A stretch of 64,000 nt of DNA from Onchocerca volvulus (GCA_000499405.2 HG738136.1:248001-312000), one strand, 5' to 3'; counted from the stretch's first letter, positions 37,140 to 52,600 are shown. Notes: generated by a model not told the origin, from the letters alone. Made by a program: numbers and translations.

Positions 37140-39242
37140 TTGTGCGAAGCAAAAAAGCAAGCAAATATATTATAATTTTTTATAAATTTTCTGTTTTTTT
37201 TTTTTTTTTATTACCATACATTTTTTATTTTAATCTTTTATACAACTTCATATTTTCATTTGCCACTATTACACACTTAACGTTTGACAGCATTTTATGA
37301 TTTTTTGATTTCTTTTTACTTTCGAAATTATTCATTTGTTTAATTAGTAGAATTTTTTACTGAACCAAATCAAATATTCATTAATTTTTTTTTTTTTAAC
37401 AATTTTGTGCAATTTCGATATTTCATAGGAACAAAATAGAATTGGGATTTTACGATCGTCCGTCGAACGGAACGAAATTTCGCTCTTGAAGAAATGATAG
37501 TGTGGTTTTTGGTGAAGTGGAAGGCTGGGTCAAGTTTAGAAAATTAGTTAATAAAAAGACTTTCATTGACATTTTGCTTGCAGATGACGTGCAAGCAGGG
37601 AATAAAAACATATGCAAACAATAGTATAAAAAGTGTAACTAAAAATAAAGGCTCTGTTCAGGTACAGCTAAGCAACAGTTAAGAACAAAAAATTTGATTA
37701 GGGAAAATAGGGAATTAAATATGGGATTTATTGGTGTACTAATTGAGACAAGAAAAGGCTTTGGATTGTACAGATCTGAGGAATCCATTTAAAGAAGGAA
37801 AACAGGATGAGATTTTAGATTCTCTAATTCCTAACGATCTGTGTGGCAAAAATTTTAAAAAAGGAGCTAAGATTTCTGGTTTAGAAAATCAGCCAGCTAA
37901 AAAAGGAACATTTTGAAAAAAAATTGCCGTATAACAGCTTATGACCAATGTGTTAAAACTAGTCATCTACTTAATCTGCTTGATGCAAGAGGTGTGCTTA
38001 ATGTGAATTATTAAGAAAATTGTAAATTTAATATCGAATAACACAGTTTTTCAATTTAAAAACTTATAATACAAAATTTTAATTCATTACCATATCACCA
38101 ATATATCATCACTTTTTTCTTTTGTTTGAAAATTTGTCACTCTGTAAATGACAGCTTTTAATTCAGTTGAATTTTCTATAGATTACTACATTACTGATAT
38201 TTTGGATACGTACTATCAGTGATATATCAATGTTATATAGATCAATATTGATAACATTTTTTTCTTGTAGGTCATAATATTTCAAATTTGTCATTGTATT
38301 TTATGAATATCGATCGATGATTTCGAAAACTAAATTTGATGAAAATTTGTATTCTTCAAAATATTCAGATTTAAATCTTTTAATTAAAAATATTCATCCA
38401 TTGCATTGTTGCATTCGTATCTTACTCTTTCTGTTAGTGCACAATTTTTTGGAAAAATAATTGAAAAAACTGTCTTAAATGTTTCAACTATCAGATCAAA
38501 GAAAACCATTGATTTTCAAGTTATTCAATGTAATTTTTTTCTTCCACATTGAAATTTGATTCCATTAATTCATTATGACATTCACAATAATTAATAGTTT
38601 GAATAATCCATTTTATGTCTTCTAAAACTGAATAGTGTAAATGCTATTTGTCATATTTATGCAGTGTTTTTCATGAAATATCAACAAATATTATAGACGA
38701 ATAAAGGATCGATAATCTCGTCACTTTTTTTTTTCTTCACAGAATAAAAATTGGGAAAAAGGAATTCTTGAAATCCTAAGAAATGAATAATATGCACTGT
38801 TGATGTAATCTTTAAAAATGAATCTTTCATATAAATTAATCATTGATATAGCATAATGATTACGGGCTATTTGGTACTTATATTTCATTTTGGCCGAAGT
38901 TATATAAGAGGAAAATAAAATTAACATCAGAAAAATCTGAAAATGTGATGAATCTAAATGTAAAACTTAAATATGTCAAGTAAACAGGTTGGTGGTTAGA
39001 TGAGAAAAAAATATATATATGAATGTGGAAATAAATGTAAAAGATATGCAAATATTTAGATCATTGATCACATTATGAAATCTATAACTAGTACTAGATT
39101 CAGATTATTCAGTAAGTTTTATGATTCAAATAATTCTCTTTCTGCATAATAATATGATGATAGTTTATTACTGAACTATAGAAATATCAAAATGTAAAGA
39201 AATTTGCATAATACTGATAAAAAATAAAATAAAATTTCAGCA
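37140..39242. other. Intergenic AT-rich region with one short coding-like patch
   Basis: At 37743-37916 a 57-codon open frame (ALDCTDLRNPFKEGKQDEIL and on) has less AT bias than its surroundings. It has no start, splice partner or recognised family, and may be a decayed gene or element fragment. The rest is AT-rich with homopolymer runs and no supported gene. Confidence 0.35.
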
Positions 39243-40254
39243 CTAGTCGAAATCATCTGGAGTAAATGTTTCGAATGTTTTCGGCTCCCGATCATAAAAG
39301 TTCGCAACATTTCTGCCAAATCGTAGAAAATTTTGCTTAAAAAATTGGTCAGTAAGAAAAAGAAAAAAATGGAAATTTGTTTTTAAAATTGATTGGAGAA
39401 ATATTGATGATTTTCCAGATATCGTTAAATAATATCAAAATACAAATTAATTTCCTTAATTTTCTTTCATATTTAGTTCAATTAATAAATTTTTTCATTC
39501 GAATATTCTTTCCTCGAATAAAATATTAAATTGCTTATATTTACGCAAAAATTTTAAGCCGGTAATTATTTAAATTAAGAATTAATTCAAAAACCAATAT
39601 ATAAACAAACAAAAAGTCAATAAGAAAATAAGTAAATAAGTAGACAGAAAAATGAATAACTGAATAAATAAGTAAATAAATAAATAGAAATATAAATGTA
39701 AATAAATACCTAGATAGATAGATAAAAAAATAAAGAAATAAATAAGTAAATAAATAAATATAAATATATATATAGTGAGTTGGGATTACTCTCGAACACT
39801 GTAAATTGGATAATCAAGAATCAAAATGATTTTTTTTTAGTTTAATCAAAAAAATGCAAGAAATAATTTAGCAAACTTGTTGTTGCTGAAATAAAAATAA
39901 ACAGTAAATAAATTTAAATTGCTGTTATGAAACTGAAGTAACACAAAAATCAAATGTTATTAAAAATTTCCGAAAATTCAAGATCTGAGAATTATTCGAA
40001 ATTGCTATTATTGTGTTTGCAAATTCTAAACTAACCAAATTTTGATATATCAAAGATTAAGAGCATTATAAATAATTATATCGTTCGTTTAATCAATTGA
40101 TTTTTATTAATCTGTTATTCAAATAATGAATAATTAAATGTTCAAATCTATGCAAATAACTCACCCTTCCCGTGTTTGCCTGAATGATACTGTCCAGTGC
40201 AGTTTTACGTGAACGAAACAGCGCACCGCGTAATTCCATCGACGTAGTGACCAT
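39243..40254 (-). CDS. Small two-exon gene, 60 aa, containing NFLRFGR
   Basis: Minus-strand exons 40254-40165 and 39335-39243 join in phase 0 (donor AAGG|GTGAGT, acceptor TTTTTTAAG). The protein begins MVTTSMELRGALFRSRKTAL, continues through DSIIQANTGR to QNFLRFGRNVANFYDREP, and ends KTFETFTPDDFD. A donor-like CAGA|GTAAGT at 40350 suggests an upstream leader exon. The start could be the Met at 40254 or 40239. NFLRFGR resembles an amidated FLRFamide peptide followed by its Gly-Arg processing site, as in nematode flp genes. However, no signal peptide or dibasic sites are visible, so the match may be chance. The alternative is a small conserved protein of unknown role. The even exon phase and low AT content of both exons support real coding. 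Confidence 0.55.
39600..39775. repeat. Low-complexity AAAT-type repeat
   Basis: This is an irregular run of AAATAAGT, AAATAAAT and ATAGATAG-like tetranucleotides inside the intron of the small minus-strand gene. Confidence 0.7.
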
Positions 40255-40354
40255 GACGAAAAAAACTTTAAAATTAAAAAAAATTAAATAATTTACTTTA
40301 AATAGTGAGAAAAAAATTACATTTGGCAAATAATTAAAATGTTAACTTACTCTG

Positions 40355-43300
40355 TGAAAAATTTCAGTATTTTGCATCATTACCTTTGATATAATGCATT
40401 TTAATATCCATTTAAGATTTAAGAATGTAATTCATTCATGGATATTTTAAACCTAACTTATAGTAATGATTAAAAACTAGCTCTTGATCTAGCATAAATT
40501 TACGCGTAATTTTGCTTGAATTTTCGAAAAATAAACTCACGAATAAAGGAAAATGAAAATTTCATGGTTGAGAGGATGAGTTGTCAGAAAATATGAAGTA
40601 TGAAAAGAATTCTGCCTATATATGATTAAAATTTTTAATAAAGTTAGCTAATAAATTATAATCTTTCCTTATTAGCGACTTAATTTTTCGAAAAATTGTT
40701 CATATTGTTAGCATCATTTCTGCTTTATTTGAAATTTGGTGATTTATGTAAAAGCAAAAATGGGATATTAAAATATTTAACAAATTGCACTTTCTAAGGA
40801 AAAAAAAGAAAGAAAACTCCCGACTTTTTCTTTTTACTATTAATGAAATTAGAATGATCAGATATTGTTCTTTTTTATTCAATTATGTTAGGAGGAATGA
40901 GAAATTTTCAAAAAATTATTACAAATTTAATTCATTAATTTTAAAGTATCGAATAATCAATAATCGCAAAATTTTTAATACAAAAACAATTAAGAATGTA
41001 AGGAAATGATTGTAAATTTGATGATTTAGTATCAATTTTGTACATTTAAAATAATAATACAAATATATTTGTTGCAAAAGGTAAATATACCTAAGGTTGT
41101 AAAGTAATGGTTTTTTTAAACTTCAATCAATATTAGATATTTGATTGAATTTCATACTTTTCTTTATTAATTAAATGTTATATATTATTAATGGTTATAT
41201 TTATAAGAAAAAAAAAGAGAGAAATTGAATGATTCGTTATCAATTTTGGTAAAACCAATTAATATGCAGAAATATGAATTATACTTTCCTGATATAATCA
41301 CAGTTTTATATTATCAAACAAAAAAAAGAAAAAAAATGAATCTTTATGAGAATTTGATATTAAACTTTTGTATATCAGCTAAAACTAATAACAAAAAAAA
41401 AGAAAAAAATTCATCCAGATTTACTGCTACACTCTTGCAGAAATAGTGAATATACTATTTCTTTTCATATATATTATATAATAATGAAAAAAAAAACTCT
41501 TTTAATTTTATTATTTTAAACAATGAAAAAGTGAAAGAGAAAATAAAATAAGTATTTTTATCGCTACATTTTTTTTTTTATTATGACATTAACTGATAAC
41601 TGTCATTAATTAAAATGATTTCCCTAAATTTCACATTTTTAAATTTAATATACATATATTTGTGTATAATGAATGTAATAAACCATTTTACCATCTCAGT
41701 AAATCCTTTTTTTCATCTCTCCCTTTCTCACTTTTCTACGTTTTTTTTTCATAATTCTTTCCTTTTTTGCTGTGGAAATTCTGAAATGTTTTAATATAGT
41801 GTAATATGAAATGTTTTAATATAGTGTAATATGGTATATATGCATGTACTTTTGAAAACATAGAAACAGAACGTTGCTGATTTGTTAAAATGATATAAAT
41901 TCATGATCAAACCATGAAATTATTTAATTCAACAAATATATCCCATGCCACCCATCAACCAAATCATTTTCATTTCATCCATACATCACAGCCATATAAC
42001 AAAATACATTGCTATCATTTTCGATTTTATTCCTTCTTTTTTAACTTTCTCTTTTGTTTTTATTATATTCCTTCAAATTTTATATGCACAATTAAATTTA
42101 AAATTTAACCCACTTTATCATTTAATTGCATTCCTAACAACCGAATCGTGCATTTTATGTGTACTTTCCTCATATAATGAAAATATTGCCCCATTTTCAT
42201 TTTGTTCTTTAGTCAAGAAAAAAAAAAAAAAAAAACCTACTGTTTTCATTGATTTGTTTCAAATCTTTTACATGAAATCAAATCAAAAACTTAAACCATT
42301 TCAACACTTATTTACTTTAATACCTCTATATTAGCAATCCTTCATTCATTTTATTATCAATTTATTATATTTTCACCATACAATCATGTTTGTAGCTTAT
42401 TTCAAAGAGAAAAAAAAAACTTTTTTTTTCAAATTACCACAACATATTTCTGATAAAAATCGAAATAACAAATGTCTCGCTATGTTGCTAAACCGTGAAT
42501 ACTCCTAATGTTTTCAAAATAACCTATGAGTATTTTCGGTTTCGCATCCTAGTGAGGACAAATAGAAGACATCATCTACTTATATTTATCAAATTCTCAA
42601 TAACAATTATTGTAATTACTTTGTTAAAACCATCATACCTTTTCTATTTATGTCTGATGCATTTAAGCTGACATTGATTAGTTCGGGAATAAAATTAATG
42701 GCTGGCCAAATTATTTCAATCAGGAACGTCCATCTTATAGCCGGTTAACATTAATAAAATGCATACCATTCATGCATATCAATCAAATCTTCGCTCTTCC
42801 ATTCTAAATACCACAGGAAAACAATATCCAGTTTACAAAAGATATTTCAAGTATATCCCTCATTCATATTTCTTTTCTTCTTTTATTTGAATTGTGAAAT
42901 AGTGTTTCAAATTTTAAATATTGAAATTACAAAATGAATTGCAAAGGAATTCAGTGATAAATAAGCAAAACTTGATAAAAAAATCAAAAAATAGGATAAC
43001 ATCAACAATGTTTACGACCCGTTCGGAAAAAAGTTCATCAAAATGAACAAATTGTAATGGGAAATTCTATTTGACACATAATTACTAAAAGAAAACAAAA
43101 TTTTGAACAATGGCAGAATATTAAGGTGGAAGTTTTAAAATACTAGTTTATTATTTCGTTTAAATGTAGAAATAAACTTCGATATCTCGTGTAAATGATA
43201 TAGATTGCATAGTACAGTACTAATGTTTTTGTAAAATTCACCATTATTTTCAGTACTGCCAAATTAATCTCATATATCCCAGCTATCGAAAAAATCTTTC

Positions 43301-44076
43301 CTTACTAATGCATTACAACAAAAAATGCACAGTTATCTTCTGCTATTATAATAATCATGTAGTTCAACCACTTAGCCGGAACTAGTTACATGCTGCAACC
43401 TGAAAGCTATACAAAAATAATGACCAAAACAAGAAAAAAAGGACATAAATCAGTTAAAAAAGAACACTAACACTAATAAATAGTTTAGATGATGATCTCT
43501 TCTTATTCTCTTTATATTTCTATTTCAGATTATCAATTTATTTGTCAATATAAACGAAAATATCAATGCTAAGGAAATTATTTTGAGAAATATGCGATAT
43601 GGAAAATGAGATTAAATCATAAGCTATCTTCCAACAATACCAAAACATGCGGTAAGTTTGAAAATAAAATTACAAAAAGGGCATTTTTATATCACTAGAA
43701 AAATATTAAAATAATGAGTTCTAATAAACGATTAATCAAGCAATGATTCTTTAAAAACATAATGAAAGTTTTTCACACAGAACATTTCAATAATTTGCAT
43801 AAAAATAATTGCAGAATTATATAGACACTAACATTCCATGAAGTATAAGCAGGAAGACGAATACGTTGGAAAAGCGGATATTTTGTACAAAGAATTTGAG
43901 AAACTGCAAATTTTATTGCAGTATCGAATCCTTTCATCAAACAAACTCCAAAAAAATTATGGAGAGAAAAATTGGACTTTTAGAATTGGTTGCGAAAAAC
44001 TGGAAATTATTTTCGGGCAACCATTTTTTATTCATAAATAAGTTCAAAAAACCATATAGCAAATGAAACTAAATAT
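40355..44076. other. Intergenic AT-rich region
   Basis: No gene is supported here. It contains a perfect 25-bp tandem duplication near 41782-41831 (unit TGAAATGTTTTAATATAGTG plus TAATA). It also has many A or T homopolymers. A stretch at 43838-44041 is open in two plus-strand frames at once (for example EDEYVGKADILYKEFEKLQI), with no start context or splice partner that I can defend. A 129-codon open frame at 41945-42334 is low-complexity and not convincing. Confidence 0.4.
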
Positions 44077-46599
44077 TTATTGATCGGCACTCAAAGACTT
44101 GAGAATTTCATCGTATCGTAGATTTCTTTCTTCCATCCCTCTGAGTGCATCATCCACTTCCCTGGTAAAGTTTTCCAGTCGCTCCTCCAGATACTTAAAA
44201 TTTTTGCACTGAAATTGTAGATCAAAATTAATATGAAAAAAAAAAAGTTAACAAAAGTTTATTAAAAAATGAAGCCGGAATTTCCCAATGCAAAATTTTC
44301 GTTTTATATCTACCTGTTTCCAAGAATTCATTTTGAAATTCCAGATTTCAGAATAAAAAAATCACCATAATATTAAAAAAACCATAACTTCAAAAAATTC
44401 TATTATTAATTTTTACAATAGATTTTTTGGTGACAAATTATGCGTTCGATTAATCTTAATCAATGAAAATAAGTAAATTAATTAGTGGTAGGACAGATTA
44501 GATTGAAAAAAGTAATAAATATCAGATAGAATATATATTTTGATAATATTTCACGCTTCTAAGTATAAAATTACATCTGAAAATTTACTTCTTTTTTTGT
44601 TGGAGGATGATATTCTTCATTTTGTACGCTGAATTCGTTAGTTTTCTTACAATCTCGTTGAACGAAAGTAAGGTTATCCATTCCACTGCATCCGGGATAA
44701 TTTTCATTTTTTATCCATCTTTGTGTACAATCGATACGTTGCATATTTCGCTCCGCTATTTCTACTCCTTAGAAAAAAAAAAATCAAGTTAAAAGACACA
44801 TTCGGAGAAGTCCATATGAAATACATCTAGTAATCTAGCAAAATCCCGAATTTTAAAAAACTGAGAAAAAGAAAGAAGATGGGAAAGAGAGTAAAAAGAA
44901 AGCATATAGTGATCATTTCAGATTTCATTAAAACTTCAATGTAGCGCGAGAAAATGAAACAAAAAAAAAGGATAGAACTAATAATACTAGCGTTTAAATA
45001 GTTTATCAAAATTTATCAAAATTTAACCTTTTTCAAGTGTTTTTTCATCGAAATAATCTAACAGTAGTGATGAACGTTCAACTAACGATTTATACCAGGA
45101 CAACTGCTGTTCATCCTCTAAATATAAAATTGAAACCAAAGTTAGGTATTTTTTATTTTTAGTTGAGTATTTTTAAAATTAAGTATTTTTTCAATTTTCC
45201 ATCTCCATTTAACTTTATATTTAAACAATTTGACGCAAGAAAAAACAATTTCAAAAAATATTCCTTTCTTTTTTTAAAATTCAAATTCCATATTGGCATA
45301 AATTATGATAATGGAAAGCTTTATGATGACGTATTCCAGGATTTTTATGGCTATCACTAAGTACGCAATGCATAAAACAGATTTTGATTGATTCTTAAAT
45401 CATAAAATAATTAATGGGAAAGCTGAAGTGATTTATACATCGAATGTCATTCTCGTTTTGAAATGTTGTTGTATTGTAAATCATGATAATGGGAAGCTTT
45501 ATGATTATAATAATGTTGATATTATTCATTATTACTATTATTGCACCTTCAATACTAAGTTATATTCATAATTCAGTGAGTAAATCGCAAGTTTTTAGAA
45601 AATTTCCTCTATGAATCTATATAGATGGAAGTATGATTCTTTCTTTAAATTAATAAGTATCTAAGTCAATGAAATTACAGAGTGAATATTTTATGCTTTA
45701 TAGAATTACAGAACTGATAAAATATTTATGAAACGAAACCGTTATGAAATTGATAAGTTGTCCGAAATGGTTTTAATCGCTCGCATTCAACTTCAGCAAG
45801 TGCTACAGTTAAACGGATTTTATCATCGTTTTTCTTTGAAATATCATCATTATTGTTATTGAATAATCTCTGTCGCCGTTTCAATGGCGAAATTGTATAT
45901 GTAGTCTGAAAAACAAATTATGGATTTCTAGATAAATCTTTTTTAAAGAGTCAGCATTTTCTGAAATTCAAAAATTTTTTGGCCAAAATAAAAAAAAATT
46001 ATTATCTCTAGAGATTTTAACAAAATCGCCGAATTTTTATTCTAAAAACACATGGTAAAACTTAACAAATAGTAGTGACAGTTTTTATGGAAAACTAAAA
46101 CAGTATCCAATATTTCGAATGTTAAAGCTTTCCCACATTAATTTGAAACTTACAGTGAAAAACTCTCGCTTTTCGATTTGCAGCTGAGTCCATAAATGCC
46201 ATTTTGTCAATACTTTTCGTGCTATCCTTGCATGTCTTTTTTTAATGAAAACATTTATTTTTTGTTCAAAAAATAGCTGAAATAAGATGCCCTTAAGAGG
46301 TAAAGTATTTGTTAATTACTTCTGTGAATGGATGATTTTTTGTTGACTGCATCTGTTAAAATGCAAACAAAAATTAATATTTCTCAATATCTTAAAAGTA
46401 TAGCATTGAAATGTGAAAAGAAGCCCGATACATCGAATCATAACATTCACAAAAATTTTGAGCAGATAAGAGAAAAAATGAAAAGAAAATTCTCACAGAA
46501 CTGAAATCGATGAATGCTTTGTCTAACGAATAATCATCTCGTCGACGGCAAATTAAACCAGATTTAACTAAAATATGCTGAGTACACATAAATAAGCAT

Positions 46600-46641
<42 letters not shown>

Positions 46642-49600
46642 ATATATTAAAGCAAGTATTTGTGCTTCAATAAAACTTGAAATTTCCTAAATTCTGGAAA
46701 ACTGAATTTAAACTGTTTCTGAAATGGACCTGGCAATATGGTAGGGAATGATCCTAATAATTCCAACTTCTTTTGCTCCTGTTCTTTTCTGTAAGCTACT
46801 CGCTTTCGCCAATGATCCACGAATTGTTTCAGCCATAACCTAAAATTAATTTAAACTGTAAAACATCAAAACTTGTACATCGAGATTATCATTTATATAT
46901 GTAAACTCGAATATATGCAGATATTTTTATGGCAACGAACTTACTTATCCAATCGTTCACTTATATCTTTCAAACGTTTTTTTACGTAATTGACATCTTC
47001 TATTTCATTTTCTCCTATTTCCCTAACTGTTTCGACCACTACTTCTGCCACCAAATCATCCAAAAAGCTTTTTCCTATATCCTCCATGAGTTCTTCGTCA
47101 TGTATTCGTTGATATTTTCTGGAAAATCAAAGCTAAGAAAAAGGGACTCTAAGATCATTCAAAAAATTAAAAAAAAAAATAAAAACTGGAAAGAAATTTC
47201 AATACTCTAAGACTATACAGAGAATTTTATCGGAAGATTTAACAAATTTTTCATAAAAAGAAAAATCTGAAGAACTATTATCTGCATAAAAACTCCCAGC
47301 ATACAAACTAGTCGGATTCAAGAATACGGAAGCATCATTTTTGAGAGACCCGGAAGTCTTTAGGAGTTTTGGAACGAAGTTTCATTTGGAATAAAATTTC
47401 TGGCTGACAAAATAATTTTTACTGAACACACATTATCCATTTTTTACTGATGTCCTGAATAAATTTGTCGACAACTTCATGTAAGACTGATTCGTTTAGG
47501 AAATCAAGCAGCAACCGAATTTCATCCTCTTTTTGCTTCGCTACACTAACGGCTAGCTTACGACGATGTAAAAGTTTAGCAGCAATCATTACTTCCTGAC
47601 AACATGGCCTGAAAATTGTCAAAATTCTTTTTGGAAAACTTATTTCGAATATTACATCTAATCTGATACATTACAAATTATTTATCGATAATGCAAAAGT
47701 AAACTAACTTCAAACAATCCTCCAAGATGCTACCATAGAGTGTAGTAGTCAGTGAATGAGCTAATGATTTATTATATGTTAGTTTGCACAATCTCATAAC
47801 TTCTTCTTCTATCAACTCAGCTGCTAATTTCTCTGCCAGTATATCTACCTGAAAATTGAAGTTTTAGACATATTTAAACTTACTATATTAGTAGGATTAT
47901 TCAAATTAAACGATCATTCGTTACCACACATCTTCTGACGTTGTAATACTCGGAGATTGTTCTGTATAAATCTAACAAAAGGAATTTACGATATCATCAA
48001 ATTATCATTCATTTGAATGCTGAAGATTAATACTTCGTAAAATTCATTCAAAAAAAAAAAAAATTACACATTGAACAAAAATTCGAATAAGATAACATAC
48101 TACATTATTTTCCTTTTGTGATGTTGGAGAAGTAAATGTAAAAGTTACGGTCTCATCTTCATCCGTAGCTAATCTGTAAATGTGTGTGCCTGGTAAACTT
48201 GAAGATATAAAATTTCAGAATTAATATAATGAAGAAAATGTTGCGATACCGTTCTGCATACTGACAGAGAACAAAACATTCTTTCTGGCTCTTGTCCAAT
48301 TATATCAAGCGCTTTTTGTCATTCGTTTTAAACCTCAAATGACTGCGATCTTTGGAAACTAATATTCCCAAGAAATCCGCAATTTTCTAAGACTCAGAAA
48401 TTCCCAATAAATATTTAGTATTTTCTGAACTGAAAGTTTCTCAAATGATTGTTCCTTACAAATATTAAAAAGTCTTCTGAAGATTTTACTGACTTTCGCA
48501 ATATTTCCTATAATACTCACTGTTTTAAAAGCTCGAACTTTACAAATTAAGCATTCGGAGGCACAGTTTAAGTAAAAAGAAGCTTCTTGCTCGGTTATAA
48601 AACAGAATGGCAATTTATTTGAATAACTTCCAAAAAAAATCAAACACTTACTGTTCATCTCCATTATTGTTAATATAATTATCGAGAACGGCATCAAATA
48701 CGTATGCACCATTTTTATCAAATGAATTCAATGGAGTAACAATTTCAATTTCAACATTTTTTCCGCCGCTTAACACCTATTAAAGAGATTGCTTTATGCA
48801 ATTTAGGAACAAACACTTGAATGATATTAGCTAGGACGGCCGAAACGAAAAGATCATAACTTACTTCCGGAATTGAATATCCGTTACGCTTCAACTCAAT
48901 CCAAGAATGAATCTTCGATGGCGGTTCTTCAATTGGTTCAATTAGTTGAGTCTTTGACATATGCATCAGCTCTTCACCAGTATCCATATCGTTACTGCGA
49001 CGAACATTATAGCAATCCAAAAATTGCAATGATGCATCACGATCATCAAATCCTAACAGTTGGACAAATTTGTTCACTGGATACTATAAAAAATATAAAA
49101 AAATTAGTAAATAATGAAATGAATTTTTCCATAAGTCCTTATCCCAAAAAGGATTTTGCAAAATTTTAATAATTTAAGAACAAAGATATCAAACTGACCT
49201 TTCCCATTATATGAACCGAATGTGATAAAGCATACATTGCCTGATGACGCATGCGATTGAAAAATCGGTGACAAAGGCAACACTATAATAAAACAATTCT
49301 TTATCGATACTTGCTCATTTATAATTCTAATGGATAAACTAATATTATTATTATTACTTAAAAGTTAGACCTGTAAATAAGTGGCATCGTTCTTCAATAA
49401 TCGAAAAAAGCGAACATAATTTTGGTTCTGTAAACAAGTAAATAAACGAATCGCTAATCGGACAGAACCAGCTTCTAGAATTTCTCTACGATATGTCAAC
49501 GCTTGCCTGGAAATTTATTTAAATTTTAATTAAAACTTGAAATCCTATAAAAGCGAATTGGTTGAAAAATAAATAAAAATTGTAATAATCTCGGTATTCA

Positions 49601-52600
49601 TTATCTCCCAGAGTTATTAAAATTGCATGCCGAAAGTGGCCTTGTGATTGGTCTTCCAAAGATAAAATACAATACAAAAACCATTCTTTTTAATTAATCA
49701 TTGTTTAGGATGTTAGTAATTAACCGCCCTTTGTCAACTAAAATGATCTAGAACCATGTAGAAAAAATTTTCGCCTTATTCTCCCAATACTTGACCATAT
49801 GGTGAAAAAATGAAAAGTATGATGAAAAGCAAATGCCAAAATCAAAAGTTTTACCATCCACATATAGAAATGGCATGGAAAATTGCTAGCGAAATGAAAT
49901 CCTTTCTATTCTAGCATTTCGCATTACTAAAGAATTGGAACTTCTAAAATAAAACAATGATAACTGAAATCAAAGATTAAAACTTTTACCGGAAAACATT
50001 AGAATCCGAAAGATTAAGCATAATTTCGTAAGCACGAAATTCTGCTTCACTGGAATAAAAGACTCCTTTTTTCGCCAAATCATCATACAAATAACGCAGG
50101 CTTTGCAGACTTTTAGATAAATTTTCTGTAATTCAATTTTTGGCTTTCTGTAATTGAATTTCTGGCTTCTTAACAATAAATTTTCTTACAGTTTATACAA
50201 ACCACGAACATTTTAGACTTCGGATAATAAATAATGAATTGAAAATATTTTATTTACTAACCTACAGATTAAAATTCGTGCAAAAATGAAATTGTAGACA
50301 AATGAATTAAAGAATAATGAAAATCATAATTCTATATTTCATAAATCAAAGATCAATTAAAAAAAAAAAAAAAAAAAGCACCTGTATTCATTTTCTGATC
50401 GAATTCATTGAAATTTAATTCACAAAGACGATGGGATGCAAAGATGTGTAATCTAACACACTGTTCGATGAGGGTAACAGCAATATCGTTGACCATCATT
50501 TGTTGTGTTATATCCTGAAATCCCTTTTTATTCTTTTCAGCACGTTATGAACAAATACTAGTTTCTGAAACAAAGAATTTTTGGATTCGTCTGTAATACA
50601 AAATTTCTAGAACCAAAAATCTTACTCTATTTAACTGTCAAAACTTCCATCTTTTCTTGCTTGTGGATAGATAATATCTAACGATTTCGATTAATCCAGG
50701 AATTAAATAATGGCTTGCATCGTATCAATTAAGCAGAATAAAAAATTAATAAGGAACAATATTTAAAATTGAAATAAATAAATAAAAGACCTTCCGGATG
50801 GCCCGTGTTCGATTCCACAGAAAATCATACCATTGTGCCAATTCCTCATCCGTTTCTGGAATATGATTGGCAATCTGAAAAAAAAAAATGTTAAATGTAA
50901 ATGAGCATTTAATCGACGGTTTTAAGTTTTATACCTTGAGCTACAGAGAAGATAACTTACTTTTCCGACAAGATAATTCATCGTTCGCTGAAGGACATCT
51001 GCGGGTCTAAGTTCGTGAGGGAGCGGCTCCTCCTGTAAAACAGTTCTCTTTATCCAACTGTCTGATTCGAGATATTTTACTATTTGTTCTTCATCTGGTA
51101 GTCCGAGAAAATAATACATTTTTAAATCTTTTAAAACTCCATTCATTTCTGAAGCTCCTTTCCAATATCTCTTGAATGCTTTATAAAAAGCATTTGAAGC
51201 AATAAATCAATACTTTAAGAAAAATTCTTCAAAAATTTAACGAATGCATTTTTACTTGATCAGCTGCACTTCTACTGTATTCCTTCACAGTCAGTTCCGG
51301 AGCTATACTTCCGTCATTATGACATTCGTAAATACTAAGGCGTTTCTGTATAACTCTCATATAGCGTTCTTTTTCTGGGCACATATCACGGCAAAAACCC
51401 TAAAATAACTTATTTCCTTAACATTTGTCCTCAAACGAACAAAGCAAGAAATTAGTACAAGTGTGGAAAGTAATTAATAAACTCATAACAGACAAAAAAC
51501 CGAAGTCTTAAAAGAAATTTCATTGCTTTAGAACTTAAGTTTTCTCTTAAACACAAAATTTTCATCTAATTCAAAATACTTTCACAATCTGTTTTTACGG
51601 AGATACAATAATAGAGATAATCCTTAATTTTCCTTTTTTTTTTAAGATTTAATTTTACAAAATGTCCAAGTAACCTATTTACCTGCATAACAGCTGCATT
51701 ATCAACATCGGTACTTTTCAAACGACCTCTATGCATCAAACGATCACGTTCATCTAATAACTGATATTTATCATAATCATTTTCACATACTCGTCCAACT
51801 AAACGTTTTAACTGTCGTGCTGAAGAGATTAAATTATAATTATCTGTTAAATTTAAAGAAACAAAACATACAAGTACAAAAAAACCTAACAATCACACAC
51901 ACTATAAAAAGGATCTTTTTACACATTATTAATATTTTATCGTAAAAATTCACCAACTGCACTCTTTGGCAACAGCATTTTTTCAGCGACCGATTCTACC
52001 TTCGTATTTTCAATATGGCGTTCCAGCTTTGCCACATTTTTTTCTCCTTTTTCTTCCTTAACAGTTGATTCACGCCCCCAGATTCTTGACGGCTCAACCT
52101 GAAAAATAAAACATTTAAATTGGACTTATGAGAAATACTTTATCGTGAAAATTATGAGAAACACTTATCATGATCAAATACGTGAGCTAGAATTAATTCG
52201 AAAAATTATTTTTCATAATAAAGAAGACAAAAAAGAAAGAAATATATACCGCAAGCATTATCCTGCTGAATCTGTTATCGACACCACTACGTAAAGTACC
52301 ACGAAGTGATGTCTTTAAACGTTTTCCAAGTTGTACATCATCAAAAGATGATGCTTTCATGCTTGTTGATGGCAAATCCTGTGAAATATTTGAGGCATGC
52401 TGTGTTGATGACATTCTCTTTCGGACAACACGTGCGGCACGTGCAACGGAATTCCGACCATTTGCAACCCTTACATCGATTGAACGCTTGAATGGTAAAG
52501 ATGGGCGTGCTGAAGATGATGAGGACGGATCTGGAATTTTAGAATATGACCAACTAAGAAGTAAATTAATATGAAGGAAGCGGTGATAAAATCAATAATA

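Noticed and set aside
41945..42334. 129-codon open frame with hydrophobic stretches
   Set aside because: It is low-complexity and AT-driven, contains a lysine run from a poly-A tract, and has no splice sites or recognisable domain.
48359..48721. 120-codon minus-strand open frame
   Set aside because: It overlaps an exon of the SAC3/GANP gene in another frame and otherwise reads intron sequence.
49970..50176. 68-codon minus-strand open frame
   Set aside because: It is a shadow of SAC3/GANP exon 50125-49990, whose true frame reads KKGVFYSSEAEFRAYEIML.
52531..52553. Acceptor CTTCTTAG at 52554 for the third SAC3/GANP exon
   Set aside because: It would put the exon out of phase and lead to a stop. 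The acceptor ATTCCAG ending at 52531 keeps the frame.
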